Both the position numbers and the translations under genes were made by a program. 21,063 nt of DNA from positions 1-21,063 of the forward strand of contig CAYYSU010000044.1 in NCBI GenBank assembly GCA_964474455.1. The letters run 5' to 3'. Below are positions 1 to 9,300 of the stretch, one piece after another. The notes under the pieces were generated by a model. It saw only the letters and a program-made list of their open reading frames with translations. It was not told the DNA's origin and did no database searches. This stretch comes from BM520 sp964474455. Lineage in GTDB: Bacteria > Bacteroidota > Bacteroidia > Bacteroidales > BM520. Every line of letters starts with the position of its first letter. Positions within the stretch are counted from its first letter, which is position 1.

Positions 1-367
1 GAATCCAAAAACGCCTGGCGTCAGGGATAAACATGTTACCACGAATCCACACCGCGATTTTGTCTTTCAGTCCCGGGGTACGTCCTTCATCCAGGAATCC
101 CGCATTAATATTCTCCTCTTTTTTTCGACCCGTAAAGCGCTTGTAGAAGCTATAAGGCTCTGAAATTGGCTGTTTTATAACCTCACACTCCGCAGGGACA
201 TCCTTCTCCAGCGATGGATCCATTACAGGAACCTCAGGGTTCTCCGGAGTATAGACAACAGGTATCCATCCGTTCTCAGGCAGATATTTTGCAAACTTCA
301 ACCAACGCTGAACGCCGGCACCGCCACCCGGAGGCCAGTAGTATGTAATTATCAGAACACGTTTCAT
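1..367 (-). CDS. Glycosyltransferase, GT4-like, N-terminal part (cut by the window edge)
   Basis: Only the first 122 codons are present. The protein begins MKRVLIITYYWPPGGGAGVQR and continues with WLKFAKYLPENGW. This is the usual opening of Bacteroidetes family-4 (GT-B fold) glycosyltransferases, in which a glycine-rich loop follows the first beta strand of the acceptor domain. The nucleotide-sugar binding half lies outside the window, so donor and acceptor cannot be named. The ATG sits inside a TAATG with the stop codon of the upstream yfhO-like gene (one-base overlap), so the two are very probably translationally coupled and act together. A role in cell-envelope polysaccharide or glycoconjugate synthesis is inferred. 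The family call is fairly secure from the N-terminal motif and the context. Confidence 0.82.
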   Translation of the reverse strand, partial: MKRVLIITYYWPPGGGAGVQRWLKFAKYLPENGWIPVVYTPENPEVPVMDPSLEKDVPAECEVIKQPISEPYSFYKRFTGRKKEENINAGFLDEGRTPGLKDKIAVWIRGNMFIPDARRFWI

Positions 368-2856
368 TATTTCTCCTCTACAGCCAATGATCTCCTCTTT
401 CTGTATTCAACCCAAACATAACCGATTAACATAATCAACAGAAGAAAACTCCCTATCATGGCAAGCATCTCACCGCTTTTGTAGGAGGTGGGCTCAAATC
501 GGAACTCGACTTTGTGCGAACCGCCGGGTAGCAACATACCACGGAGCACATAATTTGCCCTGAAATGCGGATACTCTTCACCATCAACGAATGCTTTCCA
601 GCCTTTATCATAATATATTTCCGAGAAGATAAATACCTGGTCACGCTTACAGCTGTATTCGTATATCAGGAAGTTAGGATCGTAGGAAGTGAGAGTAATT
701 TTAGCAGTAGTGTCTCTACCGGGTTCATATCCATCGAGCATCTCGGCAAAACGCTTGTCCACAACAGCTTCTACGGATGGTTGTATCCTGTTTAGCTCAG
801 TAATTTCCTGATCGGCATTATCAACCATGCGAATCTGAGCTACGGGCCAGGCGTTGCCATAGGCATGAATATTCTTTATGGCCTCTGTTGCAGGATTATA
901 GATAAAATAACGGGTGTTAAGCATATTCACCACTGTCATTTCCTGCATTGCAATACTAACTGCCAGTGAGTTGGGCTGCTGTTGCAAAATAGCTATAAAG
1001 CGTTCCAGCTCAGGGCTAATATGATTATCAATAAGCTCCTGATAACGACGCAATTTAGCACCATGATAACCACCTACAGATTGATGAAAGTAGCTTGTCT
1101 TAGAGTCGTTAAAAGGATTATTCAGATTTAGCACTCGAAAAACGTCCTTATCCTGAAGAATATATTCTGAAGCCGTAGAAAGCGGAATTTCACTCTTCAT
1201 CTGGCGCTTTGAGATAAAATTTTCACTATTAAGGTATCTCTTATTAACAGGAACCATATCAGCAATGATAACCACTGCCAGCAAAGGGATAAATACTTTT
1301 TTATTAATCTTTTCCATATGAAAAAGATATACAGCTCCGGCACCAAGAAGTACAAATATTACTGTCCGCCAGGCATCAGCTCTGAATACAGCCATTCTGG
1401 CCTGCTCTATACTGTCTATAAAGGGCTTGTATTCAGCCGACAAAGATTGAAACATCGCCAATTCCTGGTTGCTAAAGAATTCAAAGAAAACCCCGGGCAT
1501 CACAGCAAATACTAAGGCCACACCACCAGTAAGCAATAGCGCAGCAGGAAAAGCTTTTTTTCTCTTTTTCAGGATTCCCGGCTCTTCAAACAGGTGCTTC
1601 AAGGCGAGAAACCCCAGCAGAGGCATGGTAAATTCTGCTATCACCAGGGTCATGGAAACAGCTCTGAATTTGTTATATCCGGGAAAATAATCCAGCATCA
1701 GATCGGTAAACCACATCATATTTTTCCCCCAGGCCAGCATGAAAGAGAGTATCGTTGCAGCCAGAAGCCACCATTTATATTTTCCGTCCACTATAAACAG
1801 CCCTAGGATAAAAAGAAAACATATAATAGCTCCAACATATACCGGTCCTGACGTAAATGGCTGGTCTCCCCAGTAGTGGTTTATCTGGTTCTGGGCAAAC
1901 ACCTGGCGAAACTGGCGATCAACCTTTTTCATGGCTGTTTCGTTTGTGGCAAGTAACCCTGTACCACCACCTTTAACATTTGGGATCAATACGCTCCAGC
2001 TCTCACCGATGCCATAGCTCCACTGCGTGGCATAGTCTTTATCCAGTCCCGAAGTTTTATTCTCCATATTCATGGTCAGCTCCGACTTCCCCCGAATCGA
2101 TTCCTGCGAATATTCGTATGTAGTAAGTAGGTTTGTGGCATTCATAAGCAATGCTATCACCACTCCTCCCAGCAGTATCAGCGATCGTGAGATAAACGTT
2201 TTGAAATCTTTTTCACGGATGTAATCCACCAGTTCGAAGATGACGTAAATGATAAGTAACAGCATCAGGTAGTATGTTATCTGCAGGTGGTTTGTGGTAA
2301 GCTCCAAAGCCAGTCCCAGGGCAAATATCACACCTCCCAGCCACTTATTGTTACGGTAGGTCAGCAGCACACCGGCAGTAACAATGGCCATATAAGCTAT
2401 TGCATGCACTTTGGAGTTGTGACCGGCTTCTATTATGATAAAGAAGTAAGATGAAAAGCCAAATGCCAATCCTCCGACGAGGCTCAGCCAAGGGTTAACC
2501 CCCAGCGCCACCAACAGCAGAAAGAAGCCCACAAAAAGTAGAAACACCTGCCATATGGGTGTCGGTAGTCCCAGCCTGAATATCCGGTCTGCTTTTCTCC
2601 CCATATTAGCTTTGGAGATCATGGAGATCTGGTATGCCGGCATTCCACCAAACATAGAGTTTGTCCATAGTGCTTCATCACCGGTTTTTTCACGATAGTC
2701 AGAAACCTCTTTTGACATTCCTTTGTGATTAGTAATATCGCCTTGATGAAGTTTTTTCCCTTCTATCACCGAGGGAAAGTATGCGAAACAGACTATAAGA
2801 TATATCACTATAGCGGCGATATATGGTATTAATTTGCGAAGGGTAAACTGGTTCAT
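367..2856 (-). CDS. YfhO family polytopic membrane protein (GT-C-like)
   Basis: An 829-residue integral membrane protein. The first transmembrane helix (about residues 9-28) is followed by an extracytoplasmic loop carrying an acidic residue in HQGDI (D40) and FGGMPAYQ (69-76). This arrangement is typical of YfhO and of GT-C fold glycosyltransferases that use polyprenyl-phosphate sugars. About a dozen further helices follow, then a soluble segment from roughly residue 560 containing FRVLNLNNPFND and SVGGYHGAKLRRYQ, and a last helix near residue 795 with a basic tail. In Firmicutes, YfhO works with a GT2 partner in glycosylating wall polymers. The substrate in Bacteroidetes is not established. 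It follows the DUF4834 gene by 20 bases and overlaps the following glycosyltransferase by one base, so this is one operon. The family call is strong and the exact reaction unknown. Confidence 0.88.
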   Translation of the reverse strand: MNQFTLRKLIPYIAAIVIYLIVCFAYFPSVIEGKKLHQGDITNHKGMSKEVSDYREKTGDEALWTNSMFGGMPAYQISMISKANMGRKADRIFRLGLPTPIWQVFLLFVGFFLLLVALGVNPWLSLVGGLAFGFSSYFFIIIEAGHNSKVHAIAYMAIVTAGVLLTYRNNKWLGGVIFALGLALELTTNHLQITYYLMLLLIIYVIFELVDYIREKDFKTFISRSLILLGGVVIALLMNATNLLTTYEYSQESIRGKSELTMNMENKTSGLDKDYATQWSYGIGESWSVLIPNVKGGGTGLLATNETAMKKVDRQFRQVFAQNQINHYWGDQPFTSGPVYVGAIICFLFILGLFIVDGKYKWWLLAATILSFMLAWGKNMMWFTDLMLDYFPGYNKFRAVSMTLVIAEFTMPLLGFLALKHLFEEPGILKKRKKAFPAALLLTGGVALVFAVMPGVFFEFFSNQELAMFQSLSAEYKPFIDSIEQARMAVFRADAWRTVIFVLLGAGAVYLFHMEKINKKVFIPLLAVVIIADMVPVNKRYLNSENFISKRQMKSEIPLSTASEYILQDKDVFRVLNLNNPFNDSKTSYFHQSVGGYHGAKLRRYQELIDNHISPELERFIAILQQQPNSLAVSIAMQEMTVVNMLNTRYFIYNPATEAIKNIHAYGNAWPVAQIRMVDNADQEITELNRIQPSVEAVVDKRFAEMLDGYEPGRDTTAKITLTSYDPNFLIYEYSCKRDQVFIFSEIYYDKGWKAFVDGEEYPHFRANYVLRGMLLPGGSHKVEFRFEPTSYKSGEMLAMIGSFLLLIMLIGYVWVEYRKRRSLAVEEK

Positions 2857-2876
2857 AAGTATGAATCTTAGTTTGG

Positions 2877-3149
2877 TTATTCTTTAGGATCGGGCAAATC
2901 CTCAACTTCCTCATAATCAACATATTCAGCAGCATCTGCATTAACACGCCGCTTTCTGTCAGAAGGTTTTCTGATATGTATATCACCCTCTTTACCCTGT
3001 TCGGGCCTTGCGTTAGGGTTTTGTTGGTAATATTGTTTTTTCTTGCTATTAACATATCGTTTTACCAATAGTGGAAATACATACCGTCCCAGTATCTTAA
3101 AAAGGAAGTAAAACAGTAGCAGGAAGAATAAAAATCTTATTAAAGCCAT
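2877..3149 (-). CDS. DUF4834 family small membrane protein
   Basis: A 90-residue protein with one strongly hydrophobic N-terminal segment (RFLFFLLLFYFLFKIL, about residues 5-20) followed by a short basic stretch (KRYVNSKKKQYYQQ). The tail is charged and probably disordered, ending in an acidic YVDYEEVEDLPDPKE. This layout matches the small DUF4834 family of Bacteroidetes, whose function is unknown. It is the first gene of an operon with the YfhO-like protein and a glycosyltransferase. Two perfect TAnnTTTG boxes lie just upstream, beyond the double terminator of rpmH, so transcription of the operon probably starts there. Whether it assists the YfhO protein is inference from position only. Confidence 0.72.
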   Translation of the reverse strand: MALIRFLFFLLLFYFLFKILGRYVFPLLVKRYVNSKKKQYYQQNPNARPEQGKEGDIHIRKPSDRKRRVNADAAEYVDYEEVEDLPDPKE

Positions 3150-3157
3150 AATAACAT

Positions 3158-3174
3158 CAAAGGTATCAAAATTA
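3158..3174 (-). promoter_or_regulatory. Candidate -7 boxes for the DUF4834-yfhO-GT operon
   Basis: On the minus strand, TAATTTTG (3167-3174) and TACCTTTG (3158-3165) both match the Bacteroidetes -7 consensus TAnnTTTG. They lie 9-25 bases upstream of the DUF4834 start at 3149. Neither has a clear TTTG at the expected distance for the -33 element. At least one is likely to be real because the preceding gene is closed off by terminators, but which one is used cannot be told by eye. Confidence 0.45.
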
Positions 3175-3205
3175 CAAAATTCAGAGTATCGGCACAGATA
3201 TCTTT

Positions 3206-3236
3206 AAAATAAAAAAATCCGACTTGATGGCCGGAT
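3206..3236 (-). terminator. Intrinsic terminator 2 downstream of rpmH
   Basis: On the minus strand a stem ATCCGGC / GTCGGAT (7 pairs including one G-T wobble, loop CATCAA) is followed directly by a run of T (TTTTTTATTTT). It lies immediately after a first hairpin, so rpmH appears to have tandem terminators. Confidence 0.75.
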
Positions 3237-3237
3237 A

Positions 3238-3271
3238 CAAAAACAGCCGTCAGCATATAATGCAAACGGCT
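3238..3271 (-). terminator. Intrinsic terminator 1 downstream of rpmH
   Basis: The minus strand reads AGCCGT ... ACGGCT with an inner GCAT-TAT-ATGC helix, separated from the outer stem by a U-G wobble and one mismatch, followed by GTTTTTG. It begins about 30 bases after the rpmH stop codon. The short T run makes it weaker than the second hairpin downstream. Confidence 0.6.
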
Positions 3272-3300
3272 AATATTTTAAGATCGTATAAGATCAGAAT

Positions 3301-3456
3301 TTACTTCTTGTGCATCTCGTCGGATACAGATAACACCTTACGGCCTTTAGCTCTTCTACGAGCAAGTATTTTTCTGCCGCCTACAGATTCCATACGTTCT
3401 CTGAATCCGTGCTTATTCTTTCTCTTTTTTACCGATGGTTGAAATGTCCTCTTCAT
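3301..3456 (-). CDS. rpmH: 50S ribosomal protein L34
   Basis: A 51-codon gene. The product starts MKRTFQPSVKKRKNKHGFRE, continues RMESVGGRKILARRRAKGRK and ends VLSVSDEMHKK. The N-terminal KRTFQPS, the central KHGFRERM and the R/K-rich RRRAKGRK are the invariant marks of L34, a small basic rRNA-binding protein of the large ribosomal subunit. The TVSDE-like C-terminal extension is typical of Bacteroidetes L34. The gene stands alone: pepD upstream ends in its own strong terminator, rpmH has a good promoter at 3477-3507, and two hairpins follow it. The rnpA-yidD-yidC neighbours common in other bacteria are not present. Confidence 0.98.
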   Translation of the reverse strand: MKRTFQPSVKKRKNKHGFRERMESVGGRKILARRRAKGRKVLSVSDEMHKK

Positions 3457-3476
3457 TGCTCTTCAAATTTGGACTG

Positions 3477-3507
3477 CAAAATTAGTCATTTTTTCTTCTT
3501 CACCAAA
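3477..3507 (-). promoter_or_regulatory. rpmH promoter, Bacteroidetes -33/-7 type
   Basis: On the minus strand TTTG (3504-3507) is followed after exactly 19 bases by TAATTTTG (3477-3484). This fits the Bacteroidetes primary sigma consensus TTTG-N19-TAnnTTTG. The -7 box ends about 20 bases before the rpmH ATG, giving a short leader. The site lies between the pepD terminator and rpmH, so it is specific to rpmH. Confidence 0.8.
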
Positions 3508-3510
3508 TAA

Positions 3511-3556
3511 CAAATAAAAAAAGTGTAGCATTTCTTTAAAAATAAAAATGCTACAC
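3511..3556 (-). terminator. Strong intrinsic terminator of pepD
   Basis: The minus strand has a perfect 11-base-pair stem, GTGTAGCATTT (3546-3556) with AAATGCTACAC (3523-3533). The loop is AT-rich and 12 bases long, and TTTTTTTATTTG follows. It starts 19 bases after the pepD stop codon. Confidence 0.9.
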
Positions 3557-3575
3557 CTCATAATACTATCATTTC

Positions 3576-5036
3576 CTATTTAGCAGGAATATTTTTCAGT
3601 GTTTCCACAAGGAAAGTCCAAAATTTCTCAACAGATTCAATATGAACTTTTTCATCAGGGCTGTGAGGGAAACGGATTGTTGGTCCGAAAGAGATCATAT
3701 CCCAATTGGTATAAACAGAACCCAGAATGCCACATTCAAGACCTGCATGGATAGCATTAATCTCCGGGATCTTACCATATTTCTCATTATACACTTTCTG
3801 CATAATCTTCAGAATATCAGAATCCGGATTTGGTTTCCATCCCGGATACTCACCGTCGAAGTCAACTTTTGCACCTGCAAGTGTAAATACACTCTCGATC
3901 ATAATAGTAAGATCTTCTTTTGCTGAATCCACGGAACTACGTAACAGGCAATTTGCGATAACACTATCTCCTTTTGTCTTCACGATAGCCAGGTTGGTAG
4001 AAGTTTCAACTGTACCGGGCATAGCATCGCTCATACGGATAACGCCGTTAGGGCAGCCGTAAACAGCAAGAGCAAGATTCATCGTTGTATCGGCATCCAT
4101 CACAAACGAAGGCATATCAGTATCCGTTACTTCCATCTTAAGGTCAGGTTCTGTGCTGCTCAACTCTTTTTGCATAATATCTTCAAACAGGGCAACACAT
4201 TTAACCATATCATCAACCTTATCTTCTGGTACTAATACTGTAGCATAAGCATCGCGAGGGATAGCATTACGTAAGCTTCCAGCTTCGATATCCGCAACAC
4301 GTATGTCATGTTTCTCTATTGCATGTTTAATATAACGGAACAACAATTTGTTGGCGTTTCCACGTCCCAGGATAATATCCATGCCGCTATGACCACCTTT
4401 AAGGCCGGTAACAGCCAGTTTCATAGCTTTCATTCCGGCAGGGACATTTTCTCTTTTAAAAGTAAACTCAATATTTGCATCGATACCACCGGCACAACCA
4501 ACATAAAGCTCACCTTCGTCTTCTGAGTCCATATTTATAAGGATATCACCCTTAAGAATGCCTGGTTTGAGGTTAAAAGCACCTGTCATACCGGTTTCTT
4601 CATCCATAGTAATAAGCGCTTCGATAGGACCGTGCGCCATTTTTTTGTCTGCCAAAATAGCCATTGCAGCAGCAACACCAATACCATTGTCAGCGCCTAG
4701 AGTGGTGCCGCGGGCAGTCACCCAGTCACCATCAACATATGCGTCGATAGGATCTTTAGTAAAATCGTGGTTGACATCGTTATTTTTCTGTGGCACCATA
4801 TCTATGTGGGCCTGAAGGATTACACCTTTACGATTTTCCATACCGGGAGTCGCAGGCTTACGGATAATAACATTTCCTACCTCATCGACGATAGTTTCCA
4901 GACCCAGGTTTTCACCAAAAGATTTCATATATTCAATAGCATTTTCTTCATGTTTTGAAGGGCGTGGAATCTGTGTAAGGGCATAAAAGTTTTCCCACAG
5001 TGCTGTAGGTTTCAGTTTTCTAATTTCTTCGCTCAT
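3576..5036 (-). CDS. pepD: Aminoacyl-histidine dipeptidase (M20C family)
   Basis: A 486-residue cytosolic metallopeptidase that hydrolyses Xaa-His dipeptides (carnosinase-like) and other dipeptides. The di-zinc M20 motifs are all visible: QAHIDMVPQK with ligand H77 and D79, GADNGIG with bridging D116, MDEETGMTGA with general base E146 and ligand E147, D170 in NMDSEDEGE, and a C-terminal HSPDEKVHIES segment. An inserted lid/dimerisation domain occupies roughly residues 185-390, beginning near the GGHSGMDI motif. The length is close to that of E. coli PepD. It lies downstream of dnaN, separated by a dnaN terminator, and ends in a very good hairpin terminator. I found no clean -7 box immediately upstream, so its promoter is unresolved. 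Confidence 0.95.
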   Translation of the reverse strand: MSEEIRKLKPTALWENFYALTQIPRPSKHEENAIEYMKSFGENLGLETIVDEVGNVIIRKPATPGMENRKGVILQAHIDMVPQKNNDVNHDFTKDPIDAYVDGDWVTARGTTLGADNGIGVAAAMAILADKKMAHGPIEALITMDEETGMTGAFNLKPGILKGDILINMDSEDEGELYVGCAGGIDANIEFTFKRENVPAGMKAMKLAVTGLKGGHSGMDIILGRGNANKLLFRYIKHAIEKHDIRVADIEAGSLRNAIPRDAYATVLVPEDKVDDMVKCVALFEDIMQKELSSTEPDLKMEVTDTDMPSFVMDADTTMNLALAVYGCPNGVIRMSDAMPGTVETSTNLAIVKTKGDSVIANCLLRSSVDSAKEDLTIMIESVFTLAGAKVDFDGEYPGWKPNPDSDILKIMQKVYNEKYGKIPEINAIHAGLECGILGSVYTNWDMISFGPTIRFPHSPDEKVHIESVEKFWTFLVETLKNIPAK

Positions 5037-5057
5037 TATGAATTATTTTTGTATTGA

Positions 5058-5080
5058 TAAAAAAATAGCCCGAAAGCTAT
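5058..5080 (-). terminator. Intrinsic terminator of dnaN
   Basis: The minus strand reads ATAGC-TTTCGG-GCTAT followed by seven T. The loop can be drawn as a UUCG tetraloop closed by a U-G pair. A longer alternative stem uses CCCGAAA further upstream with TTTCGGG. The hairpin lies in the 91-base gap between dnaN and pepD. Confidence 0.7.
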
Positions 5081-5127
5081 ATTGTAAGAACACAGTTTTC
5101 GGGAATTTGTTGTAATCCAATAAAGTC

Positions 5128-6252
5128 TTAATTATTAAGCATCACAGGCATAACTAACATAAGGATCTCTTCTTCCGTATAATCAGAGTTTTCAGGATAA
5201 AGTATTCCGGCTCTGTTTGCTGCTGACATCTCAATACGGATTTCATCTGTTTCCAGATTGTTAAGCATTTCTACCAGGAAGCGTGAATTGAAACCTATGG
5301 CCATATTTTCGCCATGATAAGCACACTGTAGACGTTCTTTTGCTTCATTGCTAAAATCAACATCCTCGGCAGAGAGTATCAGTTCAAGGCCACTAATTTT
5401 CAACCGCACCTGATGAGTCGATTGGTTAGCAAAGATCGATACTCTGCGCAGTGCTGTCAGGAAAGATAACCGATCAACAGTAAGTACATTGGGGTTCACC
5501 GTAGGGATAACAGCTGTATAGTTAGGATACTTACCATCAATAAGACGACAAACGAGGTTAAAATTCAGGAATGTAAAGAATGCATTCGCACTATTATACT
5601 CTACTTTCACGGGGAAGTCATCTGCGGAGAGGATATTCTTCAGCTGGTTAAGGGGCTTGCGAGGGAGTATCAGCGATACGTTCTCGTCACCTTGAACATC
5701 AGTACGACGGTACTTAACGAGTTTGTGAGCATCTGTGGCCACAAAAGTCACATCATCGGGCGTAAGCTCGCACAAAACACCTGACATTACCGGCCGCAAC
5801 TCGTCATTACCTGTGGCAAATAATGTTTTGTTAATTGCCCTGGCAATAACCTCAGAGCTCATGGTTACTGTATGTGTATCATCGGCTTCCGGTTTCTGCG
5901 GGTATTCGTCGTGTTTATGACCTGAGAGTTTGAATTTACCTTCTCCGGCAGTAAGTTCTATGCCCAGAGTTTCTGGGTCGGCGGAGAAATTCAGAGGAAT
6001 ATCTGAGAATGTCTTTAGGGTATCCATAAGAATCTTTGCCGGAACAGCCATAATGCCGGGTTCTTCAGCTTTATCTAATGGAATGGTAACTGACATTGTG
6101 GTCTCCAGGTCTGAAGCCGTAACCACAAGGCTCTCATCCTGAAGGTCAAAAAGAAAATCGTCCAGGATGGGCAGAGTATTACTTGAATTAATAACACCAC
6201 TGATAGCCTGAAGATTCTTCAACAAGGTACTACTACTTACAATGAACTTCAT
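5128..6252 (-). CDS. dnaN: DNA polymerase III beta subunit (sliding clamp)
   Basis: A 374-residue protein forming the ring-shaped dimer that tethers DNA polymerase III and many repair proteins to DNA. The N-terminal MKFIVSSSTLLKNLQ, followed by LPILDDFLF and ASDLETTMS, is the classic first clamp domain. The second and third domains follow (about residues 125-250 and 251-374), including IDGKYPNY and the C-terminal LMLVMPVMLNN that lines the protein-binding cleft. It is not beside dnaA, recF or gyrB here. Upstream lies the terminator of the 1497-residue gene and downstream its own hairpin, so dnaN seems to be transcribed separately. Its promoter must fall in the short 30-base stretch after the upstream hairpin or overlap it. 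No perfect -7 box is visible there. Confidence 0.98.
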   Translation of the reverse strand: MKFIVSSSTLLKNLQAISGVINSSNTLPILDDFLFDLQDESLVVTASDLETTMSVTIPLDKAEEPGIMAVPAKILMDTLKTFSDIPLNFSADPETLGIELTAGEGKFKLSGHKHDEYPQKPEADDTHTVTMSSEVIARAINKTLFATGNDELRPVMSGVLCELTPDDVTFVATDAHKLVKYRRTDVQGDENVSLILPRKPLNQLKNILSADDFPVKVEYNSANAFFTFLNFNLVCRLIDGKYPNYTAVIPTVNPNVLTVDRLSFLTALRRVSIFANQSTHQVRLKISGLELILSAEDVDFSNEAKERLQCAYHGENMAIGFNSRFLVEMLNNLETDEIRIEMSAANRAGILYPENSDYTEEEILMLVMPVMLNN

Positions 6253-6282
6253 ATCTATTTGTTTTTCAATATATTATCACAT

Positions 6283-6319
6283 AAAAAGCGAGTAAATCCG
6301 AATAGATTCACTTTTCGCT
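6283..6319 (-). terminator. Probable terminator of the DUF1599-tpiA-prmA-large protein operon
   Basis: The minus strand reads AGCG-AAA-AGTGAATC, a 6-base loop, then GATTTACT-CGCT and five T. The stem is 8 pairs (one G-T) plus 4 pairs around an AAA bulge. It lies 25 bases after the stop codon of the 1497-residue gene. The bulge makes it less clear than the others. Confidence 0.6.
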
Positions 6320-6344
6320 ATGCTAATGTATAAAAATTATCCCG

Positions 6345-9300
6345 TTAATACCCTGCACTTACCGACATCTTTTCAACAAAAGAATACATTTTATTAGTAG
6401 TGGAGATGATATACTGATAAGCAGGAAGATCTTTCTCTTTCTTAAGCTTTCTATGTTTGTCTTTCACACTTATCAAGGCTTCATTAAACTTCATGTTAGA
6501 GCTTATCGCCTGCATAATGCCATCGGTATAGTTAAAATAATACCACGAATCACCAACTTTCAGAAAGATATTAAAAACGTCGCCTGTCCTCCTTCTGGAG
6601 ATCTCCACATAACCTTCTACATACTTGTTAATCTGTCGCTTACCAATTTTTGCCACTCCGATAGGTCCGCTGGAGACAAATGATCTAAGGTAAGGATTCC
6701 AGGTCATTTGAAGATCAGAGAAAAGGATAGAATAATCCAGTTCATCAGGTATTCTTCGGATATTACCATAAAGAGAAATATCATTCTTAACACGCTCAAA
6801 GGTGCGTGCATCAACCATCTGAGCTATGGAGTTCATAAACTCAGGCCTGGACAAACTTACAGCAGGCAATTCAGCCCCCGAAAGCTCTCTGCCAAGCTCT
6901 GTCATAGCATCATCATTAAAGAAAAAATCAAATCCTGCCAAAACACTGAATCCTGTTGAGTCAGGAATAATATAATGTGAGACCTTGCCATAAGATGTCA
7001 TGGTTACTCGCTGAAAATCCACACCATAATCCATCTGCCCCTGCCCTTCTAACACACAACGGCGAACACTAAGATCAAGATAATTACCATTTTCAGGGAA
7101 ATTACCATATCGTATGGTATCTCTGATGCGATACTCTTCAGCAATATTATCGTAGGTCATCTCTCCGGTACTTCTATGGATAAAGAAGTCCGTTGATTTT
7201 CTTTTTTTACTGTAAAAAACAGGATAGATAACGTTTTTTACTGTCTCGAAAGCCAACCCGGTATATACACGTTTATTCTTTATATCGTACAGAGAGTCGT
7301 GAGATGGCAGGGAAACATTGTCAGGATCGATGGCTCTGTTAACTTTCACCCATGTATCATCCTCGTAGCAATCCTGGCGGAGCCTGAATCCCCCATCGAA
7401 AGTAAGAAACTCCTCATTACCGGTCAAAATAACATCTCCTGAGAAATCAATAACCGGGCTAACAGGGAAAGGCATGTTTAACGGAATGTTTGCTTTCGCC
7501 GTAATAGATCCTAAGTTATTAACACTTAATGAAAAGAATTCTAACTCATGCGGGTCGCCATAGTCATCATAATATTCATATAATCCTCTGCCACTAATAT
7601 TATTCTTACCTGCTATTGTTACATCAGCATCATAAATAGTATGATATTTATTAAGTGAATCAGTAATTATCACAGCATCTGTTAAGGGTGATAATTCAGC
7701 ATCTTTAAAGATATTAACAAGGCCATTGCCGGGAAATAAAGCACCATCTCCAATACGAATAAGCTTAACATTTCGTGCACTGATAACATTTTCTGTCAGG
7801 TCGTAGGTTGCATTGAGACAGAAAAATTTAAGTGAATCCTGTTTAGGATGTAATGACACGAACTCAGATCCCGAGAAGTCAACATCCATTATTTGATAAT
7901 AATTTAATGTGTCAAGACCATCCATTCTCATGGCGATATTATTACGCAAATCGACTTTGTTTTTATCCATATTCCAGTCAAATTCATCCATAAAACAGGC
8001 AAACTGGTTCACAGGGAACTTCACTACAGAGCCCTGACCATGCGTTCTGAACTGACCTTTTTGGGAGGTAAAATCAATAGACGAGCTATACACATATGTA
8101 GATAATGCCAATCCGGTATCATCCAGTGTTGCTAACTCGAGAGTGGTAGTATCAGTGGTAAAACGGTGTGAGTAAAACCTGAATCTGCTAGATTCCATCG
8201 TAGCATAACCAAACTCACTACGCCCGTCACCAAGCAGATAATTTGGTGAATATGTGATCATCCCATCGAACCCCATCTTTCCATTATACATATCAAAAGG
8301 TAGTCCTTCATGATTACGTATATACATTTCATCATCATATGGTTTCCAAAGAATATCAGCTTTAGATATTCTTGTTGTCGGGTACTCCACTTCATCAACC
8401 AACTGTGCGATCTGCATGGTATCGATAGTTGTTACCATGGAGTCGGGATAGAAGACAAAATCTTCGGACTTCACCTCTGAAGTGAGGTATTCCAGGCGGC
8501 CATTACCATGCATCCCTGAGTTGCTCAACGCGAGCAGGTCATAGAATCGGCCTTTATCACCATACACAGGAAAACCTGTATCGGGGACGGCAGTTTCAAA
8601 ACCAAGGGAATAGTCTCCCTGCACCTTAAGAGGTTGCTTGATATCAGGAAATATTCCGGCACTTTGCAGCTTACCGGTAAATTCAAGCCTATCAGGAACG
8701 AAGGTATTCAAGCTATCAAAGGTAAACGGATCCACAGTGTAGAAGAAGTCCTTGCGGTTATATACCCCTTTATGGATATTGTTACCATCATAATAAACAA
8801 AGGCCTTATCAAGGTTGGTAAAGATGGGATACTGTGGAAAATCCTCCAGTCCGCTTTTGTTGAATGGCACGTCGATGAGCAGGAATCCACTCAAATCCTG
8901 GATTGCAGTCTGAACCTTCACCAGTTTAGCCTTGCCGAACTTATCCTTTTCATCGGTGCGAATCATAAATGTCAAGGAGTCAATTGTAGGCATATTAAGA
9001 CGAAAAGTATCATACTCAAAAGAGCAACTGTCGGCATAGAAATCCAGTAATCCGGCCTGTATAAGTCCCGAGAAGGTAAAATCACGATTCTTTTTCAGTA
9101 CCAACTCGGTATTTGCAGGATATAACATCACATTCTGGGAGTCGCTAAGGAACACATGCCTCACACCTCTGATTTTCTGATCAAAGGTTTCCAGATCCAG
9201 CTCACCGTGATTTATATTTTTCACGTCTGACCCGATGTTGATAACATCATAATCACGTTTTTTATTTTTTGCATCCAAAAAATCAAAAAGCTTGTCTTTC

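Noticed and set aside
2729..3055. Minus-strand open frame of 108 codons overlapping DUF4834 and YfhO
   Set aside because: It lies in another frame over two good genes with the expected spacing, and its translation looks like a frame shadow.
5128..6252. dnaN location as evidence for a replication origin nearby
   Set aside because: There is no dnaA, recF or gyrB, and I saw no cluster of DnaA boxes in the short gaps around it.
6253..6283. Promoter for dnaN around TAATATATTG
   Set aside because: The box is one base short of TAnnTTTG and has no TTTG -33 element, so I did not list it as a feature.
8634..9050. Plus-strand open frame of 138 codons inside the large exported protein gene
   Set aside because: It is antisense to a long, well-formed gene with signal peptide and operon context. 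Its translation has no recognisable motif.
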